Positions 24,301 to 35,910 of a stretch of DNA of 64,000 nt are shown piece by piece (within the stretch, counting starts at the first letter, position 1; each line of letters opens with the position of its first letter). Source of the DNA: Struthio camelus (taxonomy: Eukaryota > Chordata > Aves > Struthioniformes > Struthionidae); the NCBI RefSeq assembly GCF_040807025.1, contig NC_090942.1, positions 194,054,247 to 194,118,246 of the forward strand, written 5' to 3'. The notes beneath the pieces were generated by a model. That model was given only the letters and a program-made list of their open reading frames with translations. It was not told the origin of the DNA and did not search any database. Both the position numbers and the translations under genes were made by a program.

Positions 24301-27300
24301 GTGTCTGTTGAAGGGTAAGGCATGGTCAAAGGTAAAGTCAGTGTGGCAAGCCTTCAAGCTAGTCACAACACAGTACTTTAAGCTTGGGACTAGGAATGGA
24401 GATTGTCCTGTAGACTAACTGCTTGATCATAGGCAAGGGCCTTGTCCTCTGCCTTGGCTGCATGGATGGGCTGTTACCATTATATAGAGTAATCTTGTAA
24501 AATGATTTTGGTACAAGTGAGCACCTGGAAACTGCATCAGCTTTGCTATAATTTAAACTTACACTAAGTACTGAAGTATCACTTAATACACCTGGTCCAC
24601 ACTTTTTTTAAGTACTTCATGAGAGCCCATCTCTAACAGTAGCTTTGTACAGGCTCTTCTCTCCCTTTCTCTAACATGGCTTTTGGTCTTTATCTGACTC
24701 TTCTGGGTTGCTTGCGAGCACTTCAACCTGTGGTGTAAGAGGTTTGACAGCTGTGTGGACATCTATCTAAAACTTGCCTTGTTTCAGCTTCAGGAACTAC
24801 TTCCGATCCAAGCTGAATATTTTGGATGCATTCATAGTGGTGGGCACTCTGTTAATTAACATGACGTACTCCTTCTCTGACCTTGCTGAAGCAGATCAGA
24901 TGCCAAGGTAAAAATGGCTTCTTACAACTGTGGCTCATTCTAAAGAGAGAAGCTCTGGAGTCCTTACTCCACCATTTATTTGTTTCCTTGCCTGGCTGCT
25001 AGTTTCAAGGAAACTTTCTAGAGACAATAGGGTGATCCTGGCCTAAGAAGGAGGTGAGGAGAAATGGAGACTCGACCTCCAGGTGTCCAGGGCAACATTG
25101 TCCTCCTGACTTGGAGAAGCTCTGTGGCAGTAGAGATCACACTGTCTTCATTTGGAAGTAACAGGATAAAGTTCCAGTAATGCTTCCCCTGATCTTCAAG
25201 TATTCACCAAGCAGAACTTAAGCAAGATTCTTACCTAACTGTATCAGGACCCGAAATATGTGCATGTTATTAAAGTATCTGCTGACATACCTCCTTAAAG
25301 AATGAATAGTTTGCGTTAGTCCGCAAGGATATGCAAGAGCAGCTCCCCCTATGCAGTTTGCTTCTGTAGAACCACTCATAAGTGTCTTGTCTGCTTCAAA
25401 GTTCAGTGGCAGTTCAAAGTTCCTTAAAAAGCTAAGTCTCAAATGACTGAATGATTAAACAGGATTTATACTGTTCTGTTCTCAGACCTCTTAGTTGCTA
25501 GTAACAGGCTATGGCCTGTCTAGCTTCTCTTCTTACCTGTTTTTCAGGTGGCTATTTACATTTAAGTGTACACTTGAGATTAAGCTTCAGGGAACAAAAA
25601 AATTCAGGGTTAATAACAGATATTACATGTTTGGGGAGGTTGTTGCTTGCTGAGCAGAAATAACAGTAAAAGCCTGTTCAGGTGAGTAGGGCAGTTCGTA
25701 GTTCTGCTAGAGCTGTTCAGGACTTGTACCCCTGAAACCTACAACAATAAACCATGGTGTTCTTCAAGCTTAATATTACCCTTTCTTCAAAATCAACCTG
25801 AGAGATCTTAGTTCAGTGCCTGAAATAAAGCTCTAGGTTGTAGCTGAAACAGCTTTTAAGTAGCTTTAAAATGCCTTTGTATCTAGGTTTAACTTTTTTT
25901 CTTTCATGGTGAACCTGACTCTCATCTAGAATGGTTGCTGTCCTTCGAGTTCTGAGAATTGTCATCCTGGTAAGAATATTTCGCCTAGCCTCACAAAAGA
26001 AACAACTTGAAGTGGTAACTAGGAGGATGGTAAGTTGGCTTGGTAACACACCTAGGGTACTACTGCTGTTTCCAACTCTACTTTCTTCCCCAGATCACTA
26101 TTAATAAAGAGTGAGTGGCAAGACTGCCCACAGCCCATTGGTTTGAAGCTAATATTGCTTAAGCAATGCCCTTGCCCTGTCACTGACAGGGTACTGCACT
26201 TCTGCCTCCAGCTTCAGTGTAGCTAACAACCTCTAGATCTCTAGTGTTCAAGCAAGCAACTCCTCCTCCTGTGAGGCAATGGCCAGCATATCAAAGTTTG
26301 ATTGTGATACCACAGTGCGCTCTGATTGCTAGCTTGTGTGGTGCATAGACTGCCTTCCCTCACATGGGAAAGGTTGGGAATTTTAATGCTTATGCCACTT
26401 TCTGCAGGTAGAAAGAAAGCAACCTAACTTTCAGATGCTGTGAAGCCTTATCCTGTTGTAAGGGCTCTTTTCCTAGCTTCATCAGGAAAGCTGTCCTTGA
26501 AGCTTAAGTCCGCTTTTGTGCTCAGGAGTAAGCACTCTTGGTTATGCTGCCTGTGACTCTCTCCTTCCGCCAGACATACAAATCCTGATGACGTTCATAC
26601 TGCAGTTTCCAGAATTGGTAGTGTTCCTTCCACTAAAATGAATTTTGATTAAATCAGAGCAAAAAATCTATATGGAGCCTCTGCTAAAATAGTAACATCA
26701 TAAAGGTTACTCTCAGTTAGTGCTGTTAACTTTGCTATAGTAAAATAAGGCTCAACTTCATAGTCTAGATGGATGGTGTTTCCTAGTAATAGGCAACACT
26801 TATCTTTAACGTTTCTTAGGAAGACTTCTAACTCCACTCCTTTTTGGCAGGTCTCAGAAAACAAAAGGCGTTACATGAAAGATGGCTTTGACCTGGATCT
26901 TACTTACATTACAGGTTTGTAGAACTCCTGTAGGAACAAATGCACCTTGCAGCCTGTAACATCCTATTAATAGCAATAATTGCTGTTAATGAACACTGAT
27001 ATGAAGCAGAAGAACATTTTTAGTAGACTAATGAAATCTAACTGCAAATTTAAAACTGGCTTACTTATCTTCTGAACTAGAGAATGTGGATTCTTGGCTC
27101 TGTCCTTCTCAAGGATTAAGTGTTTTGGGAGAGGCTGTATATGCTGTACATAATGATACAAATTCTCCTGAGGTCTAGGGAACCAGAGTTAAGAAGCTAT
27201 TGACTGACTTACTGTAGTATTTTGCCTCTGTGATCCTTTGGAGACTGCTTAATGGTAGCTGATCTTCAGGAGGGCTCTGTTCTGTATCAGCAGCTGATCC

Positions 27301-30300
27301 TGCTCTAGCAATGCTAAATGCATGACAATCTTGCAGAAATGAGCAGACAGTTCTTACAGCTAGGGTAGGAATTGGCAATTTTATAATATTATTCTCTGAA
27401 TCATGTGTTTTCTCCACAGATCGTGTTATTGCAATGTCGTTTCCATCTTCTGGGAAGCAGTCTTTCTATAGGAACCCTATAGAGGTAAAAAAAAAAAAAA
27501 TCCCTCTGCTCTGACAAGTTCAGTACTTCGCTTTTAGGTTCCCAATAGTTTGTCAAGTTGCTTCTAGTGCTGCTGGTTGGAATGACTAATCTAGTCCACA
27601 CAAATAGTGGTCTCCACTTTGCTGTGCTGCTCATGGTGTAGACTTCTAGCTGAGCCTGGTGAGATGTATCTTGTATGCAGAATGTGGACATATTGGTGCT
27701 CTGATAGCCTTTTTTTAAGACTTCAGAGAACCAGATCAGTTCTGTCCCAGGCTAGTAATAGTGTGAGTAGTCAGCATTATCTAGTCTTCTATTTTGCTGA
27801 CATCACATGTCCTCTTTTAGGCCTTCTTGGGGCAATGCTGCCTCATATTAAGCATAAATGTGGAGAGGAAGGAGATAGTCACAGCAGTGCTTTTGAACAG
27901 ATGAGAACCTGAACTGTTGGGCTGTAAAAGCTTGCTGTCCGAGTACTGTTTGTCTGTGCAGTTGCTGACTTCACTAGGAGGAAGTGAGGGGGTAGTAGAA
28001 ATAAAGAATAGAGCACTAACTACTCTGAACTTGGAGTTACTGTCTTAACTTTTCAGGAAGTTGCGAGATTTTTGGACACCAAACACAAAGACCACTATAA
28101 AGTCTACAACCTCTGCAGTAAGTATGGTTATCAGTCTTTCAATATATAATGTGTAATTAGCACCTAAGCAGAGAAACATCTCTTAAATGTGATTCTGACA
28201 GCATGAGATCTTTAAGAATTTCAAATCTATCAAAAGTACATAACTACCTATGCCTACTAGTTTCTATATGACTATTGATCTGAAACATCGAATGATCAGT
28301 GCTAGCAAAACAAACACTTGATGCCTTGCAGTTCAGACTTCCTTGCCCATGCGGAACAACTGCTTCCATGTTCTGCAACTCTTTACATGGTGTGTAGAAA
28401 ACCAAGAACCTGGACTAAAACTTGAAGTGATGTTGGAGAGTTTTCTAGTGAAGGCTTAGAAGGAGGAGATAAAGGAGGAGTTAAAAGCCCTCTTGGTCAG
28501 AGATGACTGAAATGAAAAAAGCTACAGGCTCAGCTATCCCAAGCTTTATTTTCAGATAAATAGTATAGCATCATAGTATAGCAACTGGAAGCTGGCAAGG
28601 TATGACACAAAACAAGAACTGATACTGAAGCCCTGAAAAGGCAGAACTCATCTGCCAACATGACAGAAGCCTTGGAGGAAGCTGGCGGTAGCTCCTCACA
28701 GCTTGTCTGTAGGTGGCTAATACTTCAGAGCACTAACTTTCAGATCCCTAAGTAATCTGTATGGGAAGGAATGGCCATCTTTGCCCATAGATGAACTTTG
28801 ACTTGCAAATCAAAGGTGTGGGGAAACGGAGCCTGTTTTCTAGCCCAACGTACTGATGGTTTTTTCCTTGGATCTGTCGTACTGTACTTGAACAGTCTAG
28901 TATATGCTCAGAACAGCAGTCAGTCTTAAGCCACTCTTGTGAGTGTATTCTCTTTCCTAGCATAACCCTGGATTTTTTTTGTAGGCGAAAAAGGCTATGA
29001 CCCCAAGTACTTCCATTACAGGGTGGAAAGGATCTTTATTGATGACCACAATGTCCCAGCGCTACAGTGAGTCTTGTCCAAAAAAAATACAAGGCAGTAA
29101 TAGTTCTAGATGACAGCTTGATCACACTAATTTCCCCCTTACCTAGGGACATGCTGAAGTTCACTGCCAGTGTCCGTGAGTGGATAAATCAAGATGAAAA
29201 GAATATCATAGCAATTCACTGTAAAGGAGGCAAAGGTAGGACTCTTTTGTCTGTGCATATCACAAATTACTTGCACACCATTCTTATCCTGGCTTCTTTA
29301 GTTTAAGTACAGTTTCAAAACACAGCAGAGCTAGTATTTGTCAAGCTACACTAAACATCTTATGCCAACAGTGAATAGTATCAGTATAGTGCTGCCTGTT
29401 TAGTGTTGCACAGCCCTGTTTCTAGGTAGTCCAAATCAGTTCTTAATCTAAACTGGCACCTGATCTCTAAAATGATTTTCAGCCAGGACGGCAGGAAATT
29501 ATTGCACTGACAGAGGCTGGGAGTAGGAAGCTGTTGAGGCTGGCACTTTCAGAAGTGTTAAGCTGCTGCTGCAGCTCCCAGCCAGCCTGTCACCTACACT
29601 GTTGCATGAATCAGGATACTTCCTGCATGATAACGTAGCTAGAGTTGTTGAATTCCTGGATGGGGGATATCCTGGGTACTGCTACATCTGAAAGATGCAC
29701 AGGCCTTATGAGATAAGGAATACGATGTCCTCTCCTGAGGACAGGCTAGTGCAAGCTTCTCTGTGTGAGATGATCTGCAGGTGCTTTCTGTGTCTTGTAG
29801 TAGTGCAGCAGCTGTTGAAGTATGTAGATGGCTGTGCAAATAAGCAAAATTACCCTGTACACATCTGCCCCATCTTCAGCTGCCTGCTCTTACCAGTCTA
29901 AATGCTTGGATTAAACCAGGGGATACTTAACATATATTTCACATTAGGGAAAAAGGCTTCCATAGCTTAAAAGGTTTTACAAAAGTAGGCATTGAAACTA
30001 CCCACAGGCCAAAACCAGCCTGAATGTGTGTGGGGGTGGGGGGTTACTCCTCCACCTTTGAAGCAGTAAATCCAAATGTAAGACAACAATGGAGTCCTTA
30101 TGTTAGCAGTCTTGACTGCCTTAGTAGGCTGGAAAAAACCTGAGGCAGAGAAGTAACTCCTGAGTTCTAGGATTGGCAAGTACCAGTCTATAGTCTTATC
30201 TAGTGTGGGATACTTGACTCTGTCCCCTGCTGAATGGAAGCCACGGATGTGGGTCAGCTTCCTAAATCTCTGTAGTAATCCCACAAGACTGTGGTGACTG

Positions 30301-33300
30301 CTTTCAAGGAACAAGTTAGCCAACTGCTGTATCTTGTCTTAAACTTATTCTTCTCAGAAATACTCTTTGTGGACTTTTGACTATTCTAGCGCTACTAATC
30401 TCATTCTTTTCTGTCATGGTTTATAACTTCATCTTTGCAAAAAGAATTCTAAATACCTCTGCAAATTTCTGTAGTTCAACCTGTCTCACTCCTATTACAG
30501 GCAGGACTGGGACAATGGTCTGTACCTGGCTCATAGACAGTGACCAGTTTGAAAGTGCAAAGGTAAAAACTGTTTCTCTTTCCATTTGATTCTTCTGGTG
30601 TTGAAAGTGCTCCTGTAGAACTTATTTAACTGGTGGAATGCACTAATCTGCAAAAAGTCTATATTGAAAAAATGACACTGTAAACAGTCCTTGAAGAGAG
30701 CTTTATGTAAACTCTTTTCTGACAAAGATTTGGGACAGTGGAGCCTAATAGGATACCAGCTTTGAAACAATTTTTTGGGGGAGGCAAAGTAGACTAGGAT
30801 CTTGAGCAACATCTTTTAAACTGCCTAGGTGGCTTTTGAGTGTGCTTTACTAAAGCTAGCATCAGTGTTCTTAAGCAGCCTTGTGGGGTTCTTGCTTTCT
30901 TTACCACCCCCAAGTGGTGTGGAACATCAAGATTTGTGTGTGATGTTGACTTGACTGCCTGAATTTCTGCCAGAAGCCCTCCTTGGAAAAGGGAGAAAGA
31001 TCAGGAAGTGCCCAGCTGGGGCAGACTTGCATTGATACTACCAGACCTGGGATACTGATCTGGAGACCTGGGTTGCTAGACAGCCTAGAGTGACCTAGGC
31101 CTTTCAGTGGTGTGCATGTCAGTTTGGTCTCTTCCTTTTTGCTGAGTTTAGTCTGTAGAGAACCAAACTAATGTTTAACTTTGCTACAGACCACTCTAGA
31201 AATATTGAACAATTGATGTAGAATCATCTGAGTGCAAGCTCTTTAAAGGAAAACAATTATTATCTCTCTTCTCAGTGACAGACTTAATGTATCTGGCTTC
31301 TACTTAGTAATTCCTGTTCTAGTTGAGCTCTCTTAGGAGGTACTAAAACAAGTAATTTCTACTGCACCCCTTCACTTGCATAACTTGGTTTGTGCTCTGT
31401 TGCTAGGTTTGCACTCTGCTAAATTTGAATGAGTTAAAATTGTATTACTGTCTGCTGCCTGGGAAGGGAAATGGTGGGGGTGTCTTAACATTGAAATCCC
31501 TCTATGTAGGAGAGTTTGGACTACTTTGGGGAGAGAAGAACTGATAGAAGTACAAGTACCAAATTTCAAGGAGTTGAAACTCCATCCCAGGTAGGTCTGA
31601 GCAAGTCCAGCAGCAGTAGCCAAACTAGCTCTGAGATTTTTAAGTCATCTTCTTTTCTTGCCTTGTTTTGAGTTGTAGCTTCCTGCTGTGTTCTGAACTC
31701 CCAACTTACTGTATTCTTTATTCTTTCTTTCCTTTATAGAAAGGGCTATCAACTGGTAGGGTTGTACCACATCTCCCTCTCCTTTGTCCAAACTTTCCTT
31801 ATGCTTCTGTTCGTAACTTCATTAGATCTGGTTCCTGATATCCAAGATGCATTGACCCTAAAGACAGTTGGGGTGTGCATCAGTGGCTTGCTGAAGCCTG
31901 TAGCCTGGCCTGGGAAGGGCTATGGTACTGCTGTGGTTGGGTGGAAGAATGCGTCCTGCAGAGATAGCAGCATGTTTAGTGTTTTCCCCATAAATGCTAT
32001 CTCAGACCTCAGTTTGGGGCCCTTACTCATCTTCGTTCACCACATGACACGATATTCACAGGTATGTTGAGACGAAGCTGGCAGCTGAGGCATTTCAGTT
32101 GCTGGTGTAAAACAAAATGGAGTGCGACTGTCTCTGAGTATGTGCTTCTTGTTTAAAATAGAAACATTGTTTGGCTCCCTAAGGGGCAAAATACTTAAAT
32201 GTACAATATTAACTTGTCACTCCTCCTGGACTCAAAAGGGAAGACTTCCTCTTGAAGTGCCAACTATAGATACTGCTTGCAATTTAGTTGTTGAACCTGT
32301 CTCAACCCTTGATATAAGGGTTGCTTGACCTGGGGAGTGGGGGGGAGAATGATTGAGTACTTTCTACTTGGCACTGGAATTAAGGGAGCTAAGAACTTGG
32401 AGATCTATTTAATCCTAATCCTGACAGGAATTAGTCTGTGTGGGGTGCAAAAGCTGTACATAATGTGTCTGGGTTTTTTGCATTACAGAGTAGGTATGTT
32501 GGGTATTATGAGATCCTGAAAAACAAGTATAACTTGAAACTCCCACCAGAGAGAGAACTCAAAATAAAAAACCTCAAAATCCACTCTATACATGGTAAGA
32601 ACTCTTGAACTTGGCTATTCCTCTATCTGGTAATAGCTTCCTAGTACAGGTGAACTCTGTACTGTCTCTCTTGCTAAGCCCATAATAGGAACAAACTTAC
32701 TAGGATGTGAGTTTTCAAATGGCACAGTTAAAATGCAGTGAAAAGCACATTGGAATACAATTCCCCCCACCTGTGTTCTATCTTTTTCTGGGTGTCTGGT
32801 CAAATGGTGGCTCACATCAGACCTGCTCTGTTCTGGGAGGGAAATCTGTTATCAGGTGAGGTTGATATATGGAACTGGATTCATTAATGTTCCTCAGCTT
32901 GATATACATCTGTTTCTCTGTACATGTAATAGCAATCCTGATAAAAGGCTGAATAAAAAAATTCAGCCCTATTCATTCTGGGGGGTGTTAAACTGCTGTT
33001 CTTGTCCAGTCAGTGGAACTAGACTCTGTGTAGGCCACTCCTAGCAGGACTTGCTGCTACTTCAAAGTATAGCTTTCAACCACTGAAGCTTGAGCTGCTT
33101 TCAGCTTCCAGGTTCCCTAAAATATATTGAAAGGCATTTTGGAAGAAGACGCTTTCAAGTAGGGTTGAATCACTTTGTTTTAGTTACCACTTATGTTTCC
33201 AGCTAATGTATGCACTCTGATAAAATGCAACTTTTTCTTAGGAGTTGGGAAAGGCAATGGAACTGATATGAAGGTGCAGATAATAATGAGGAAGCAAGTT

Positions 33301-35758
33301 GTACTAGAGTGTGTATGTGCCAGTCAGGCTAACTGCAAGGTAAGAATATTATGAACTTGTGTTAGCTGAGTCAACATATAAATCAACTTTCAGTTTCTAT
33401 GAAAGTGTGTTCCTGAGGGAACTGAATATTGTACATGAGTACCTAAATAAATGAACATTGTAAATTCTCAAGGTAAAATATTTTTCCTATAACTTAGCAA
33501 GGCTTGGATAATGGAAATATGGTGAAAGACTTCTAATTTCCCTAGAAGTCAAAACTTAAACACAAGTAACAGTTTACTCGGGCATGAGTGACTTGAATTG
33601 TTGGCTACTGTCACAGTGCTGCAACCACTTGTTTGCAGTGAATGAGTAGCTTGGTATTGCCATGAGTCTTGTCTCCTTGTCTCTTTGTGGTAGGCTTTAA
33701 TAAAAGTAACACTTTATTCTGTTACCCAGCTCTTCTTTGATTCTGAAAATGACTCTGTAGTCATTGGCTTGGAAGACAGCCCTGTTATAAGTGGTGATGT
33801 GAAAATCCGATTTGAGTCACGTTCTGTAAGTATAAGAGCATGAAGACAAGCCTCTGAGCTTGAGTCAGAGCAGTGGTGCAAGCTGCAGCTGGATCTTGGC
33901 TGGCTCTACTGCTGTGTGGAGCAATCTGCCTCCCTCCTGAGTGACTGCTGCTCTGTGGGGCAGCTCCATTGCATCAGCTGTTATTCCATCCCCTGTGCAG
34001 TGAGTGGTGGAGAAACAGCAAGTGCTGCTGTATCAGCCTGTGCAGGAGTGGGGGGAGTCTGGCTGTTCATATGTGTATTGAATTAAGATGTCTTAGTTGT
34101 ACTGCTGCTTTTAATGAGTCTTAACTTCATCATACTAAGTTTGGCCCAGTTTCAACATCTCAGTGAGAATAACTATCTGGTGTCATATTGGGCTTTTCAA
34201 GTGTATGAGCTACAGCTGGAGCTGTAGCTTAAAGCAAACTAGTGAGAGCAGGTGGGAATTCTCCTCTATCTGTAAAAATGAGTCCTACTGTCTAATAGAG
34301 TCCTTAAACAAGGTCTTTATGCCTAGGATCTCCCAAAAGGCTATGATGACTGCCCGTTCTTTTTCTGGTTCAACACTTCCTTTATTGAGAATAACAGGTA
34401 AGTGATCAGTGACTGCTTTCAGATCCTAACTTTTGGTGTCTAACCAAAGCTGACTATCCCTAAACATAGTGCTGAGAGCTGAGGTAGCTGGCTGATAAAG
34501 CCTCTTTTGACTTGTGTGGTACTGGTCTGACTCTCCATTTTAACTTGTGAATGGGCACTGTGCATACCTTTACTTGTGTTGTGCCAAGTGCTTTAAACAT
34601 GTGAGATCTCTCTTAATCAGCTTAATTTATTGGACTCTTCCTAGCTCTCTTGGCATTTAAGATAATTATATTTAGGAAAAAGATACTGCTAACTACTCAA
34701 GCCATAGGTAACTCTGCCAACCTCTCTAGTGTGGCTGCCTGAGCAGCTAGAACTTAAATTCAGCAGATGCTGATGCTTGGGATTCTGAGGAATGGCTCTT
34801 TAAGTTTCTGCTTCTCAACCCCTTGATAAGGTGAAACTAGTGGTAGACTCTCTTTATTGAGACTAGAACTTTTGCTGGTTGGTGTTCCATCAGAAGCTTC
34901 ACTTATCTGTCTTTCTAGTAGAGTGTAGAAATACAGAGACATGAGGTCCTTCTCCTGTGTATCTAAATGTAAGTGCACTGTTCCCCTGTTTAGAACCTCA
35001 CAGTATATTTACTCTGTGAAATAGAAAGGGAACTGTCTTTACTCAGTTGGTTCCATCAGTGTGTGAGGGGAGGCAGCAATGAGTCTGTGTTCACAACTCT
35101 AGACTTAATACTGAGCCAGCAATGCACCTTATAGTCTCCCTGCATCACTGCATCTAGACTAAACTACTGACAAGCGTCAGCCTGCTGGCTGATAGCACTG
35201 CAACAGTACCATCTCTGCTGCAAAGGCAGAACTCAGTCTTCTGATTCAGCCATGGCTGACTAGCAGTTGCTGCTTAGTGATCGCTATAAACAAACTCGGT
35301 AAGCAGTAAAAGTAGAGAACATGGCTGATAGGCCTGATTGTATTTGATTCAGTATTCAAACTGACCTTTCTGGTAGTTAAATTCCTGCCATATGTGTTTC
35401 TACAGAGGCATTTAGCTGAAAATAATACGAGATTGTTACCAAGTAAAAATAGCAGATGTATCTTGAGGCCCTGGGAGTAGGGGGCCTCAGACTACTTTCA
35501 AATGAAAAGCCCCCTGCAGGTATGGCTGATGTCTGTCTGAGCTCAAGATGCAGGGCTATATTTAATACTTCAGAGCTGAGCTTGAAGTTCTTTTGGTTAC
35601 CTTAAAGCAAAGCATGTCTCAGGTGGTAAAATACATGTCTGAATCTGTGTTTCAGACTCTATCTTCCCAGAAATGAGCTGGATAACCCTCACAAGTCTAA
35701 AACGTGGAAAGTCTACAGTGAGACGTTTGCTGTGGAAGTAAACTTTATTGAACCATAA
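18312..35758 (+). CDS. TPTE2: Voltage-sensing phosphoinositide phosphatase (VSP), complete coding region
   Basis: Eighteen coding exons join in phase to 1536 bp (511 aa). Domains in order: cytoplasmic N-terminus (1-58); voltage-sensor segments S1 (about 60-79), S2 (92-113), S3 (122-143) and S4 (153-172, with R153, R159, R162, R168 and R171); basic linker (K176, K177, R184, R185, KRR 191-193); PTEN-like phosphatase with [10 protein letters not shown] (C302, R308 of CX5R); and a C2 domain (about 355-511). The family removes phosphates from PI(3,4,5)P3 and PI(4,5)P2 when the membrane depolarises, with no ion pore. All catalytic and sensor residues are present and no frame is broken, so the gene looks functional. 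The two lysines of the active-site loop fit phosphoinositide rather than protein substrates. The gene converges on SLC25A15. The sequence agrees closely with my memory of the chicken protein. Confidence 0.95.
21073..21150 (+). CDS. TPTE2: TPTE2 coding exon 2
   Basis: 78 bp between TTTGCCAG and GTAAGT encode an acidic cytoplasmic stretch ([15 protein letters not shown]), residues 17-43. Confidence 0.9.
23401..23448 (+). CDS. TPTE2: TPTE2 coding exon 3
   Basis: 48 bp between TCTCTTACAG and GTAAAT encode [15 protein letters not shown], the basic segment leading into S1. Confidence 0.9.
24153..24314 (+). CDS. TPTE2: TPTE2 coding exon 4 (S1 and S2)
   Basis: 162 bp encode residues 59-113. S1 is [21 protein letters not shown] charged loop (GEKKRSIRE) follows. 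S2 carries D in the LVDVLLR motif, the expected countercharge region. Confidence 0.95.
24788..24907 (+). CDS. TPTE2: TPTE2 coding exon 5 (S3)
   Basis: 120 bp encode residues 113-153, including [14 protein letters not shown] of S3 with D126 (countercharge position) and a sequon N137-M-T at its outer end. The exon ends within the R153 codon. Confidence 0.95.
25930..26029 (+). CDS. TPTE2: TPTE2 coding exon 6 (S4 voltage sensor and linker)
   Basis: 100 bp encode residues 153-186. [18 protein letters not shown] places arginines at 159, 162, 168 and 171, with isoleucine at 165. [10 protein letters not shown] begins the phosphoinositide-binding linker that couples the sensor to the enzyme. Confidence 0.95.
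26851..26914 (+). CDS. TPTE2: TPTE2 coding exon 7 (linker)
   Basis: 64 bp between TTTTTGGCAG and GTTTGT encode [20 protein letters not shown], the conserved linker-to-phosphatase junction. Confidence 0.95.
27420..27484 (+). CDS. TPTE2: TPTE2 coding exon 8
   Basis: 65 bp encode [20 protein letters not shown], the N-terminal part of the PTEN-like domain. An A-run follows the donor GTAAAA. Confidence 0.95.
28057..28117 (+). CDS. TPTE2: TPTE2 coding exon 9
   Basis: 61 bp encode [20 protein letters not shown] of the phosphatase core. The donor is GTAAGT. Confidence 0.95.
28985..29066 (+). CDS. TPTE2: TPTE2 coding exon 10
   Basis: 82 bp after TTTTTTTTGTAG encode [20 protein letters not shown] and then HNVPAL. 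The FIDDHNVP motif corresponds to the WPD-like loop region of PTEN relatives. Confidence 0.95.
29147..29235 (+). CDS. TPTE2: TPTE2 coding exon 11 (active-site cysteine)
   Basis: 89 bp encode residues 277-307 with IAIHCKGGK, including catalytic C302. The preceding intron is only 80 bp. The active-site loop is interrupted by the next intron within G307. Confidence 0.95.
30501..30562 (+). CDS. TPTE2: TPTE2 coding exon 12 (active-site arginine)
   Basis: 62 bp complete the active-site loop (GRTGT, R308) and encode [16 protein letters not shown]. Donor GTAAAA. Confidence 0.95.
31510..31590 (+). CDS. TPTE2: TPTE2 coding exon 13
   Basis: 81 bp encode [12 protein letters not shown] and [11 protein letters not shown], matching the YFG.RRT and QGV.T.SQ segments of PTEN-family phosphatases. 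Confidence 0.95.
32489..32594 (+). CDS. TPTE2: TPTE2 coding exon 14 (start of C2)
   Basis: 106 bp after TGCATTACAG encode [20 protein letters not shown] and the first C2 strand KNLKIHSIH. Confidence 0.95.
33242..33339 (+). CDS. TPTE2: TPTE2 coding exon 15 (C2)
   Basis: 98 bp encode [20 protein letters not shown] and [10 protein letters not shown] of the C2 domain. Confidence 0.95.
33730..33825 (+). CDS. TPTE2: TPTE2 coding exon 16 (C2)
   Basis: 96 bp in phase 0 encode [18 protein letters not shown] and [10 protein letters not shown]2 beta strands. Confidence 0.95.
34327..34397 (+). CDS. TPTE2: TPTE2 coding exon 17 (C2)
   Basis: 71 bp encode [20 protein letters not shown]. The [12 protein letters not shown] block is shared with PTEN-type C2 domains. 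Confidence 0.95.
35656..35758 (+). CDS. TPTE2: TPTE2 coding exon 18 (stop)
   Basis: 103 bp after CTGTGTTTCAG encode [20 protein letters not shown] through ...VNFIEP. TAA lies at 35756-35758. Confidence 0.95.
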
Positions 35759-35889
35759 GGGAAGGCTGAAAGAAGAGAAACACTTGAAACTCATCTTCAT
35801 TCCTGAAGAATGTCTTGCTCTTTCAGTGTAAATTGAAGTAGTCTTCTTCCAGTATACTTAATGTATTTCTGTGTAGATACAGCTTCTCA

Positions 35890-35895
35890 AATAAA
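35890..35895 (+). terminator. TPTE2: TPTE2 poly(A) signal
   Basis: AATAAA lies 132 bp after the stop codon, giving a short 3' untranslated region. Confidence 0.75.
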
Positions 35896-35910
35896 CGATG
35901 ACATGAAGTT

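Noticed and set aside
31762-32070. 102-codon frame in a TPTE2 intron
   Set aside because: The phase of flanking TPTE2 exons 13 and 14 closes directly without it, and the translated sequence matches no part of VSP.
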